A stretch of DNA of 64,000 bases from Clostridium pasteurianum (lineage in GTDB: Bacteria; Bacillota; Clostridia; Clostridiales; Clostridiaceae), in NCBI RefSeq assembly GCF_001705235.1, contig NZ_MCGV01000001.1:1178001-1242000 (forward strand), read 5' to 3'. Each line of letters begins with the position of its first letter. Positions within the stretch are counted from its first letter, which is position 1. The notes beneath the pieces are model-generated. The model was not told the origin of the DNA and ran no database searches. It saw only the letters and a list, made by a program, of their open reading frames with translations. Below are positions 43,467 to 51,608 of this stretch, piece after piece. The translations under genes and the position numbers were made by a program.

Positions 43467-44576
43467 ATGAAACAAAAATTCAAACACAAACATATTATGT
43501 CTATATTAGCCATATGCTCTATTTTTGTATTCTCGTTGACGGCATGTTCACAAAATATTCAAACAGCTGCACATACTAATTCTAGAACAGATTCTACTTC
43601 ACCTACTTACAAAGATGTAGTTTTTGCCACCGTAAAAAATGATGATGGAAAAACTAAAAAATTACGAATGAATATTTTCAAACAAAACAAATCATCTAAG
43701 AACACCCCTGTTCTTGTATACATTCACGGTGGTGCTTGGGCTATGGGTGATTATAAATGTGAAGTTAATGTAAATACAAAACTTGCTGCTAAAGCTACTA
43801 AAAGCCTTAATAAACATAAATCTCCTTCAGAATACAGTAGTTTTAAAAGTGTAGTCAAAGATGGAATAACATTTGTATCTGTAGACTATCGTTTAAGTAC
43901 AGAAGCTGCTTTTCCCGCTCAAATATATGATGTTAAAGGAAGTATTAGATATCTACGTGCTAATGCCAAAAAATATGGTATTGATCCAAATAGAATAGCA
44001 GTCTGTGGAGAATCTGCTGGAGGACATTTGGCTGCATTATTGGCTACAAGTGGTGGTGTAAAAGAGCTTGAAGGTGACGTAGGCGGAAATCTTAATTTTT
44101 CCAGCAAAGTAATAGCATGTGTTGATTTCTTCGGTCCAACTGATTTACTTTCAATGGGACCTGAAATGGATCCCTCTATTCAATCACCTGCTGACGCAGC
44201 TAAAATGCATGATTCGCCGGATGCTGCTGAATCTAAACTTCTTGGCTTTGACAAATCGGGACAAGGTGTAGGTGTTCTTAGACAACTACGTGACAAAAAC
44301 GACACTAGTTCACCATATTGGTCAAAAGTAAAATTAGCTGAATTAGGAAGTCCTATAAACAATGTTACTTCAGATGACCCACCAACATTTATTGCACATG
44401 GTGGTAATGATACTCTAGTACCAATTAAAGAAAGTTTAAAATTTAGTTTAGCACTCACACATGCAGGCGTAAAAAATACATTTATGACATATTCAAAAGA
44501 TCCTCATGGTTATCAGAGTCCAAGTATTACCAATTCAGCTCTAAAATGGATAAAATTACAATTAAAGTCCAAGTGA
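43467..44576 (+). CDS. Secreted lipoprotein alpha/beta-hydrolase (esterase, HSL-like)
   Basis: This 370-residue protein starts at MKQKFKHKH with AGGGAGGAA upstream; a longer frame would begin inside the promoter. The lipobox LTAC makes it membrane-anchored outside the cell. The oxyanion motif YIHGGAWAMGD, nucleophile elbow GESAGGHLAAL, acidic residue in HGGNDTLVP and His in DPHGY give a complete catalytic set. It belongs to the lipase/carboxylesterase branch with an HGG motif. It could deacetylate plant polysaccharides, which would fit the cellulase nearby, but the substrate is not certain. Confidence 0.9.
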   Translation: MKQKFKHKHIMSILAICSIFVFSLTACSQNIQTAAHTNSRTDSTSPTYKDVVFATVKNDDGKTKKLRMNIFKQNKSSKNTPVLVYIHGGAWAMGDYKCEVNVNTKLAAKATKSLNKHKSPSEYSSFKSVVKDGITFVSVDYRLSTEAAFPAQIYDVKGSIRYLRANAKKYGIDPNRIAVCGESAGGHLAALLATSGGVKELEGDVGGNLNFSSKVIACVDFFGPTDLLSMGPEMDPSIQSPADAAKMHDSPDAAESKLLGFDKSGQGVGVLRQLRDKNDTSSPYWSKVKLAELGSPINNVTSDDPPTFIAHGGNDTLVPIKESLKFSLALTHAGVKNTFMTYSKDPHGYQSPSITNSALKWIKLQLKSK

Positions 44577-44598
44577 TAAAAAGTTCAATATCAAAAAA

Positions 44599-44634
44599 CT
44601 GTCGCACTAATTTTTTAGTGCGACAGCCTCTTTT
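44599..44634 (+). terminator. Terminator of the esterase gene
   Basis: A 12-bp perfect stem CTGTCGCACTAA/TTAGTGCGACAG with loop TTTT is followed by CCTCTTTT. It lies 22 nt past the stop codon. Confidence 0.85.
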
Positions 44635-44636
44635 AA

Positions 44637-44935
44637 TAATTAGCCTTCAAGATTTATTGACCTTTATTTAAACCATCCTGCAACATTTTTGTTTCACAAA
44701 ACAGTTGGCTTAAGGGAAAAAAATTTCTCCGTACATACGAAATTTTGAAATGCTGTAGAACCACAGGCAACATCAAGAGTGTTAATAAAACATATAACTT
44801 AACACTAATGAACAAATCATGTTAACCGCTTACTACCCATTTATATTCTCTACAAATTAGAATTTGTCTGAGCTTTTTTCGGGCAAGTTATTAAAATTTC
44901 TTAGTATTTTAATTATTTAAATCTTAACCTTATAT
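44637..44935. repeat. Mosaic of family A and family B repeats
   Basis: 44637-44700 matches the right arm of family A copy 5 (AGATTTATTGACCTTTATTT, then GTTTCAC). 44775-44872 is family B copy 3 (AATAAAACATATAACTTAA, then CTCTACAAATTAGAATTTGT). 44868-44935 is a family A apex in minus orientation. No gene is visible in 44577-45182, which is made of repeats. Confidence 0.65.
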
Positions 44936-45001
44936 AAGCCTTTATTTCAAATTTTCAGTAGCGCAGCGAAAGAAAATCTTCCTTGCTTTTCCCCATAAAG
45001 T

Positions 45002-45189
45002 GAAGTAAAAATATTTTAGAAACGATTTAAATGAAACCCAATAAGACTTTGTCCCAAATAATTAAAAGACTTAGTAATTTTAATTTGTCTGAGCTTTTTT
45101 CCAGCGAGTTATTAAAATTTCTTAGTATTTTAATTATTTGGGGCTTAGTCTTATGAGTTTTATTTAACGTTTTAAAATATTTTTACTTC
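45002..45189 (-). repeat. Stop-codon-anchored palindromic repeat, family A copy 6 (diverged arms)
   Basis: The outer arms GAAGTAAAAATATTTTAG and its complement pair, as do AAATAATTAAAAG segments. The apex (minus strand) is AATAACTCGCT, then AGCTCAGACAAATT. The TGA of the YhcH gene forms the first bases of the element. Arm changes are matched on both sides compared with copies 1-4. Confidence 0.8.
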
Positions 45190-45641
45190 ACTTTAACTTT
45201 TATAACCACCTTTTTTATCTCTGTAGGCTTGTCAAAAGTACAGCCTGGCTTATGAGCATCTGTAGGGAAAAATATACAATAACTTTTATCCTCTACATTT
45301 ATTTTTGAATAAAATTTACAATCATTATAAAAAGCTATATCTTTTTCTTTTGAATATGCTCCTTTGATATTTAATTTATCCAATGGTATCCATCCCATAA
45401 ATTCTTTTCCTTTAACGATATATTGAATATCTATGTAATTTTTATGAGATTCAAACTTTTTATCCTTTTCATCTTTAGTAACATACGTTTGTACCGAAGC
45501 GAAAACTTTATCAGAATCAATCTCATATTTTCCGTCTTCAAGTTTTTCTAAATCATTATCCTTTAAAAACTTAAAGGCCTTCTCAAATCCACCATTAATA
45601 TCCATATATAAATTTGCATTTTCTAATTTATCAACAATCAT
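45183..45641 (-). CDS. YhcH/YjgK/YiaL family protein (DUF386)
   Basis: This 152-residue protein shows the family pattern: MIVDKLENANLYMDINGGFE, ESHKNYIDIQYIVKGKEFMG, and a metal-binding like stretch CIFFPTDAHKPGCTFDKP with conserved His. Members include EbgC and a sialic-acid-locus anomerase-like protein; they form a cupin-like fold. It probably acts on a sugar. The gene is single, and its stop codon lies in repeat family A. Confidence 0.9.
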   Translation of the reverse strand: MIVDKLENANLYMDINGGFEKAFKFLKDNDLEKLEDGKYEIDSDKVFASVQTYVTKDEKDKKFESHKNYIDIQYIVKGKEFMGWIPLDKLNIKGAYSKEKDIAFYNDCKFYSKINVEDKSYCIFFPTDAHKPGCTFDKPTEIKKVVIKVKVK

Positions 45642-45913
45642 TTTTTATTCTTCCTTCCCCTATTAATATTGATATTACAACGTTTTCTTAAATCAAAAAC
45701 GCATTAAACACAGTTGAGCACATTAAAATACATTCTGCCCTCCTTGTATTATAAGTTTGTTCCGTATTATGAATATGTGTTTCGTATTATGATAACTTAT
45801 ATTATGTATTATAACATTTTTGATGGCTTTTTTAAACAATTAGTATATTACAAATACAAAAATCATTTAATTTCATCAGTATATGGTAAAATAATTTTTA
45901 AGAGGTGATTTTA

Positions 45914-46618
45914 ATGCGAAATCCAAAAATACTTATAATTGAGGATGATGAAGCTATAAATACTATGATTAGTAAAGCCCTTTCAAAAGAAGGCTTTGAT
46001 ATAAAAAATGCTTTTGATGGTGAAGAAGCTTTAAATGTTTGGCACAACGATGATTTTAAGCTCATTATACTTGATTTGATGCTTCCTAAAATTAACGGCA
46101 CTGAAATACTTCGAAGGATACGTCAAAAAAGTACTATCCCTATTTTAATTTTATCTGCAAAAGCTGAAGAAAGCGATAAAATTATAGGACTTGGCCTTGG
46201 TGCTGATGATTATCTAGTAAAACCTTTTTCTGTAGCTGAACTTATTGCAAGAGTAAAAGCTCAACTTAGAAGATTTATGTACTATGATTCAAATGATAGT
46301 AATGAAAAAGCTTCCATTCTTGAACATGGTAATTTAAAATTAAATTTAGAAAACTACACTTTAATTAAAAACGATAAGACTATAGATCTTAGACCAAAAG
46401 AATTTGAAATACTAAAATTACTTTTTGAAAATCCAAACAAAGTATTCACTAAAGCTCAAATTTTCAGCTCCGTATGGGGAGAAGAATACATGGGTGATGA
46501 CAATACAGTAATGGTACATATAAAGCGTCTCAGAAATAAAATAGAAGATGATAACTCTACCTCCAAATATATTGAAACCGTATGGGGAATAGGTTATAGG
46601 CTAGGTAAACTACAATGA
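45914..46618 (+). CDS. OmpR-family response regulator of a second exporter module
   Basis: This 234-residue regulator starts at the ATG after AAGAGGTG. The receiver domain has Asp54 (IILDLMLPKING) and the switch Lys in LVKPFS. The C-terminal winged helix contains LRPKEFEILKLLFENPNKVF and VHIKRLRNKIED. It overlaps the kinase gene by 4 nt (ATGATG). It is a paralogue of the regulator at 4058-4753. Confidence 0.93.
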   Translation: MRNPKILIIEDDEAINTMISKALSKEGFDIKNAFDGEEALNVWHNDDFKLIILDLMLPKINGTEILRRIRQKSTIPILILSAKAEESDKIIGLGLGADDYLVKPFSVAELIARVKAQLRRFMYYDSNDSNEKASILEHGNLKLNLENYTLIKNDKTIDLRPKEFEILKLLFENPNKVFTKAQIFSSVWGEEYMGDDNTVMVHIKRLRNKIEDDNSTSKYIETVWGIGYRLGKLQ

Positions 46619-47538
46619 TGTACTCTTTTTTAATTGTTATTATCTTCATTCTAACTGCAATAATTGTATTTCAAAATATTAAAATAAATAAAATTTCAAA
46701 TTCTTTAACGGAAATAATAATTGGAAACTTTAACGAAAGAATAAAATTTCACGACTACAATAAATCGGTCAAAAATCTAATTATAAATTTAAATCGTCTT
46801 ATTGATAAGTTTCAAGAAATTGTGTCTGTAAACAAGCAGTACGAGGATAATAGAAAAAAAATGATATCAAATATATCACATGACCTTAGAACTCCTCTTA
46901 CTTCAATGCTCGGTTATGTTGAAATGCTTCAAACTGATAAATCTCTAAGTTCAAATGAGAAAAAGGAATATCTTGATGTTATTGAAACCAAAGGTGAAGT
47001 TTTGAGAAGATTAATCGATGAGTTCTTTAGCCTTTCAAAAATAGACTCCGATGATATAAAATTTGAAGTTAAAAAAATAGATATAGCCGAAATTACAAGG
47101 CAGTGCCTTCTTTCTTTTTTAAAGGACTTTGATGCTAGAGAAATAACTCCTATAATTGAAATTCCAGAAAAAAAATTATACATTGATGCAGACGAAAAGT
47201 CAATAAATAGAATACTTCAAAATATAATAAGCAATAGCTTAAAATACGGCAGCAGCGGAAAAGTTATTGGAATAAATTTAAAAGAAAACAGAGACAACGT
47301 AACAATAGAGATATGGGATAAAGGTAAAGGAATTAAAAAAGAAGACTTACCTTATATTTTTGAAAGGCTGTACACTGGTGAAGAATCCCGAAATAGTAAT
47401 TTAAAAGGCAATGGCATAGGCCTAACCATAGTAAAAAAACTTGTAGAAAGACATAATGGAAAAATAGAGGTAGAAAGTCTTCCTTATAAAAAGACAGCTT
47501 TTAAAATAACCTTTCCAAAAAAATTAAGAAAAATGTAA
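46615..47538 (+). CDS. Sensor histidine kinase of the second exporter module
   Basis: The protein has 307 residues. One membrane helix (about residues 3-20) and no extracellular sensor domain are visible. The H box is ISHDLRTPLTSMLGYVEML with His89. The N box is NIISNSLKYGSS and the G box is GNGIGLTIVKKL. It overlaps its regulator gene and precedes an ABC exporter, as in bacitracin- and lantibiotic-sensing sets. It closely resembles the kinase at 1325-2236 in length and layout. Confidence 0.92.
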   Translation: MMYSFLIVIIFILTAIIVFQNIKINKISNSLTEIIIGNFNERIKFHDYNKSVKNLIINLNRLIDKFQEIVSVNKQYEDNRKKMISNISHDLRTPLTSMLGYVEMLQTDKSLSSNEKKEYLDVIETKGEVLRRLIDEFFSLSKIDSDDIKFEVKKIDIAEITRQCLLSFLKDFDAREITPIIEIPEKKLYIDADEKSINRILQNIISNSLKYGSSGKVIGINLKENRDNVTIEIWDKGKGIKKEDLPYIFERLYTGEESRNSNLKGNGIGLTIVKKLVERHNGKIEVESLPYKKTAFKITFPKKLRKM

Positions 47539-47596
47539 GATATATGTTATGCATCTGTAAACATTATAGGGTAATATATATTTCGAGGTGAATTTC

Positions 47597-48517
47597 ATGG
47601 AATCAATAATTGAAACATACAATCTTACAAAAACTTACAAGAATATAAAAGTAGTAGACGACTTAAATTTGAACATAAAAAGAGGACAAATTTATGGATT
47701 TTTAGGGCAAAATGGTGCTGGTAAAACAACAACACTTCGTATGATTTTAAATCTTATAAAACCATCAAATGGAGAAGTAAAACTATTTGGAGAAGTTAAT
47801 CCTTCTAGAGAGGTGTTCAAAAAGATTGGAGCAATAATAGAATATCCTGGTTTTTATCCAAACCTTACTGGAGAAGAAAATCTTGAAATTCACAGAAGAA
47901 TGATGGAAATAGAAAATAAAGAATACATTAAAGATGCCTTAGAAACTGCTGGTTTAGACCTTAGCGCAATAAAAAATAAAAAGGTCAAAAATTACTCACT
48001 TGGAATGAAGCAAAGATTAGGTCTTGCACGAGCTCTTCTTCACAAGCCTGAACTCCTTATTCTTGATGAACCTACTAACGGCTTAGACCCAATCGGAATC
48101 AAAACTATGAGGGATACCCTTATTGATTTATGCAATAAAAGAGGCCTAACAATACTAATATCAAGCCATCTATTAAGCGAAATAGAACATCTTGCAACTG
48201 AAATAGCAATTATACACAAAGGTCGTCTACTTGAGGAAATAGATTATAAAGAGCTTCAAAGGAAAAATAGAAAATACCTAAAAATAAAAGTAAGTGATGA
48301 TAAAAAAACCTGCTTCCTTCTTGAAAATAAACTTAATTTTAAAGATTATGAAGTTACTGAAAAAAACATTATAAGAATTTACGGAATGCTAGACAAAAGC
48401 GCTGTTATTTCTAAAATATTAGCTGAAAATAATATAGAATTATATGAAATGTCTGTTAGTTTAGATAACCTTGAAGATCATTTTGTAAAGCTAACAGGAG
48501 GTGCTGTAAATGCCTAA
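47597..48517 (+). CDS. ABC transporter ATPase (BcrA/LanF-like)
   Basis: This 306-residue protein starts at the ATG after CGAGGTG; a GTG three codons earlier overlaps the site. The Walker A is GQNGAGKTTT, the signature is YSLGMKQRLGLARALL, and the Walker B is LLILDEP then NGLDPIG. The C-terminal extension fits peptide-resistance ATPases. Its end overlaps the first permease gene by 8 nt. Confidence 0.93.
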   Translation: MESIIETYNLTKTYKNIKVVDDLNLNIKRGQIYGFLGQNGAGKTTTLRMILNLIKPSNGEVKLFGEVNPSREVFKKIGAIIEYPGFYPNLTGEENLEIHRRMMEIENKEYIKDALETAGLDLSAIKNKKVKNYSLGMKQRLGLARALLHKPELLILDEPTNGLDPIGIKTMRDTLIDLCNKRGLTILISSHLLSEIEHLATEIAIIHKGRLLEEIDYKELQRKNRKYLKIKVSDDKKTCFLLENKLNFKDYEVTEKNIIRIYGMLDKSAVISKILAENNIELYEMSVSLDNLEDHFVKLTGGAVNA

Positions 48518-49304
48518 TGCTGTTTACTGCGAATTCCTTAAATTAAAAAAATCTAAATTTTATTTATTTTTGCTAATAATTACATGCTTTTTGCCTATAA
48601 CTTCATGCTCTAATTTTTTAGGAACTAACCGTACAATACACTGGACTAGCTATATTTTTCAAGCCTGGCAGTTTACTCCTGGATTTTTGAGTATTCCAGT
48701 ATCCACCTTAATTGTTTCTTATATATTCACAAAAGAATTTCATTTTAAAACAATGTCCACTTTATTTTGCTATCCACTGAGTAAAACCAAAGTATTTTTT
48801 TCAAAATTAATGGCTTCGGGTATTTTAATAGCTTTCTATATACTCTTTCAATTTTTGTTAGTCATTTTAATGGGACTTTTATTAAAACATGATGAACTTA
48901 CAAGTCAAATTTTCTTTACCTACTTAAAAATAAATTTATATGAATTATTTTGCATATATGCAATTTTGCCAATTGGACTCCTAATTTCACTAATTTCCAA
49001 AAATTTTATAGTGCCTGTAGGTTATAGTTTTATAATTTCCTTAGCTAATATGTATATTGCCATTTATATATTAAAATTAAAAACAAACTCTACTGGAAGT
49101 TTTTTGTATAACAATCAGAATTACTTTGTAGCCTATTATCCAACGCTAGTATTTCAAAATTGTGTTAAATCTGTAAAAACAGTTATGAATATAAGTTTAA
49201 ATTCCGTACCAATGCAAACTTCAAGTATACTTATAGCTTTGATAACTTTTGCTATAGGAATTATTTTATGTTTACTATATTACTCCAAATGCGAAATAAA
49301 ATAA
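48510..49304 (+). CDS. ABC-2 permease, first subunit (LanE-like)
   Basis: This 264-residue protein begins MPNAVYCEFLKLKKSKFYLF and has six membrane helices. It contains LSIPVSTLIVSYIFTKEFHF and STLFCYPLSKTKVFFSKLMA, a layout shared with the next gene. The two are tandem paralogues, as LanE and LanG are. It should be part of an immunity-type exporter. Confidence 0.88.
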   Translation: MPNAVYCEFLKLKKSKFYLFLLIITCFLPITSCSNFLGTNRTIHWTSYIFQAWQFTPGFLSIPVSTLIVSYIFTKEFHFKTMSTLFCYPLSKTKVFFSKLMASGILIAFYILFQFLLVILMGLLLKHDELTSQIFFTYLKINLYELFCIYAILPIGLLISLISKNFIVPVGYSFIISLANMYIAIYILKLKTNSTGSFLYNNQNYFVAYYPTLVFQNCVKSVKTVMNISLNSVPMQTSSILIALITFAIGIILCLLYYSKCEIK

Positions 49305-49319
49305 CAGGAGATGTTTCAA

Positions 49320-50114
49320 ATGTATAATGTCATCTATTGTGAATTCTTAAAAATAAAAAAATCTCATTTTTATTTGTCTTTAATTTTGATAGTATCCATT
49401 TTACCAATAGGCTTAAATCTTTTGGCAACCAACGGAAGTTCCTTAAAAAATAGTGTTAATTATATCTTTCTAATAGAAAAAGCATCCTTTAATTTTCTAA
49501 CTATTCCACTATCCACACTAATTGCTGCTTATATATTTACAAGAGAATTTTCTTTAAAGACAATGTCTAATTTATTTTGCTATCCAGCTAGTAAGCTAAA
49601 GATATTTTTTTCAAAATTAGTGTTCATATTACTTTTAACAGCTAGCTTAATATTCTTTCAGCTTTTTTTTGCACTTTTACTCGGCAGCGTGTTTAATCAC
49701 GCCGAGCTTACAAAGAACCTTCTGCTTGTATACTTAAAATTGAACTTATATCATATATTGTGCCTATATGCAATTTTGCCTATTGCAATTTTAATAGCTC
49801 TACTTTGTAAAAACTCAATAATACCATTTATCTACAGTGCTGTAGTTTGTATCTGCAATTCATACATGTCAGTTTTTATACCCATGGCAAACAAAAATAC
49901 TTTAGGCTATGCATTTAAAAACAATTGTGATTACATTCCAATATATTTTCCTATTAAAATACTTTCTAATTTCTTTAATCAGACAAAAGATAAGATACTA
50001 ATTATACCAAATGCTGTCCCGTTACATAATATAAGCATATTTATAGATTTAATATTATTTATAATGGGTACCCTCTTATGTTTTGTATATTACAATTTTC
50101 AAGATATATATTAA
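49320..50114 (+). CDS. ABC-2 permease, second subunit (LanG-like)
   Basis: I start this 264-residue protein at MYNVIYCEFLKIKKSHFYLS, nine nt after AGGAG; an earlier ATG touches the site. Six membrane helices are visible, and LTIPLSTLIAAYIFTREFSL and SNLFCYPASKLKIFFSKLVF mirror the preceding protein. The pair probably arose by tandem duplication. This is the last gene of the operon. Confidence 0.88.
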   Translation: MYNVIYCEFLKIKKSHFYLSLILIVSILPIGLNLLATNGSSLKNSVNYIFLIEKASFNFLTIPLSTLIAAYIFTREFSLKTMSNLFCYPASKLKIFFSKLVFILLLTASLIFFQLFFALLLGSVFNHAELTKNLLLVYLKLNLYHILCLYAILPIAILIALLCKNSIIPFIYSAVVCICNSYMSVFIPMANKNTLGYAFKNNCDYIPIYFPIKILSNFFNQTKDKILIIPNAVPLHNISIFIDLILFIMGTLLCFVYYNFQDIY

Positions 50115-50155
50115 AGCTACAGATTGAAAATACTTTAATTCAAAACATAAAACAA

Positions 50156-50180
50156 GAGAATTTCTACGAAAGAAATTCTC
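50156..50180. terminator. Hairpin between convergent operons
   Basis: A 10-bp stem GAGAATTTCT/AGAAATTCTC with loop ACGAA lies between the permease gene and the convergent modular-protein gene. On the minus strand it is followed by TTGTTTT. It probably terminates both transcripts. Confidence 0.65.
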
Positions 50181-50193
50181 CTAAATTTTCTCT

Positions 50194-51573
50194 TTAATAA
50201 TCTATTAATCTTGAGTGAGACTCTTTTTTACCATTATTATATTCTAAATTAAAATCATTCTTATTAAAACTAAGCTTCTCTCTTATCTCTTCTACTTGAT
50301 GAGGTTTTAATTGTAAAAGTTGTTCAACATCTTCGACACTATTAAATACCATTCCACCTTTTCTCTTATCAAGTATAAGTTTTGAATTCTTTAAATTCAT
50401 ACAATCAAGATTAAGAAGATCATCTAAGCTGCAATTATTAATATCAATCTTCTCGTCTTCCACTTCACTTTTATAATTCATATTATTAATTTCATTTGGT
50501 AATGGCGGTACATTAAAAAATGATTCGTCAATTAAATCTTTCAGTTCTTGTATTTGTAAAAGAGGTATCCAATCACTCATGCCAAATTTCCATGCATAAC
50601 AATCTTGAATTTTAAGTTCACCTGAATTAATTTTGCACTTTAAAGTTTTCTTATCAAAAGTTCCACACTGCTTACCATTTATAGCAATTTTCCATTTTGG
50701 CTCTATATCATTAATTTTATTAGTGGTAATATTGTCCTCTGATGTACTTGCATTAGTATTTTTCTCTGTACTATCTTCATCCTCCAATAAAAGATTTTGA
50801 ATTTTCTGCATAAATTGTGGCAATTCACTTCTCACTACAATAGTACTAATAAAGTTAAACCCACCTATTATTAGTGCAGTTCCTTTTATCTCTAGTTTAT
50901 TCCTAATAAAATTTTCCCATGAAATATGCACAGCCCTCAAAAGTGTATTTTTAATATAGAGACCTCCCTGACAAATAGCAATACCACACCCTACCTTCTC
51001 CTCAGATTTACCTTCGTCAAATAAAGCTATAATCTTTTCCGAATCTGGTATACAATAATTTTTCCTAACATTCGTTATTTTTTCAGAAGAAATCTTTATA
51101 CTACTACAATAATATTTCATTGAAACTTTTTCACACAGCTTACATAATTGCTTGATTTTTTCATTTGTAATTACCTTATTTTTGTTCTCTTCAATTAAAA
51201 CTTTTTGAATGTCCTGTAAAAAATCACATATTTGATCCTTGGGTCCATTATTAACAAAAAACCTAAACTCACCAACGCAAATAGCACTGTTCTGTATTGC
51301 TATTGTTCTTGTAATAAAATCATCCCATGTAACATGCCTAACCTTTTGAGTCATATTCTTTAAAAAAACACCACTCTCACAAATAACCAAACCATTTTTA
51401 CCATTTCCAGAAATCGTACTATCACATAAAGCTATAATCTTCTCTGAATCAGGTAAAGGATACGCTTTCTTTGCATTTATAATCTTTTTCTCAGGAATAC
51501 TATCTTTATAATAATATCGCTTCATCGATGTTTTTCCACATAACTCATATATATTGCCAATATTATTATCCAT
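50194..51573 (-). CDS. Modular protein: two PH-like repeats, GYF_2 domain, helix-hairpin-helix
   Basis: This 459-residue protein has no signal peptide or membrane helix. Two repeat units (about residues 5-130 and 138-265) share IPDSEKIIALxD, then GxAIC.GG(L/I)YIKN and HISWENFIRNKLEIKG; the pattern recalls bacterial PH-like domains. Residues about 290-345 are a GYF_2/DUF4339 domain (WKIAINGKQCGTFDKKTLK, then WKFGMSDWIPLLQIQELKDL). The C-terminal ~65 residues form a ComEA-like helix-hairpin-helix (DINNCSLDDLLNLDCMNLKN). It is the last gene of the Ycf46-like operon and a paralogue of the gene before it. Function unknown. Confidence 0.75.
   Translation of the reverse strand: MDNNIGNIYELCGKTSMKRYYYKDSIPEKKIINAKKAYPLPDSEKIIALCDSTISGNGKNGLVICESGVFLKNMTQKVRHVTWDDFITRTIAIQNSAICVGEFRFFVNNGPKDQICDFLQDIQKVLIEENKNKVITNEKIKQLCKLCEKVSMKYYCSSIKISSEKITNVRKNYCIPDSEKIIALFDEGKSEEKVGCGIAICQGGLYIKNTLLRAVHISWENFIRNKLEIKGTALIIGGFNFISTIVVRSELPQFMQKIQNLLLEDEDSTEKNTNASTSEDNITTNKINDIEPKWKIAINGKQCGTFDKKTLKCKINSGELKIQDCYAWKFGMSDWIPLLQIQELKDLIDESFFNVPPLPNEINNMNYKSEVEDEKIDINNCSLDDLLNLDCMNLKNSKLILDKRKGGMVFNSVEDVEQLLQLKPHQVEEIREKLSFNKNDFNLEYNNGKKESHSRLIDY
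50196..50448 (-). repeat. 253-bp near-identical direct repeat, copy 1 (gene 3' end)
   Basis: This end of the 459-residue protein gene is almost identical (about five differences) to 51611-51863 in the neighbouring gene. Identity stops abruptly at ATATCAAT, beyond which the genes diverge widely. This points to recent duplication or gene conversion of the helix-hairpin-helix tail. Confidence 0.85.
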
Positions 51574-51608
51574 ATATTTATTCTCCTCTCATTAGCGATA
51601 TTTTAAAA

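Noticed and set aside
45714-45908. 64-residue open frame on the plus strand upstream of the response regulator
   Set aside because: No ribosome binding site and AT-rich composition; it covers the regulator's promoter region.
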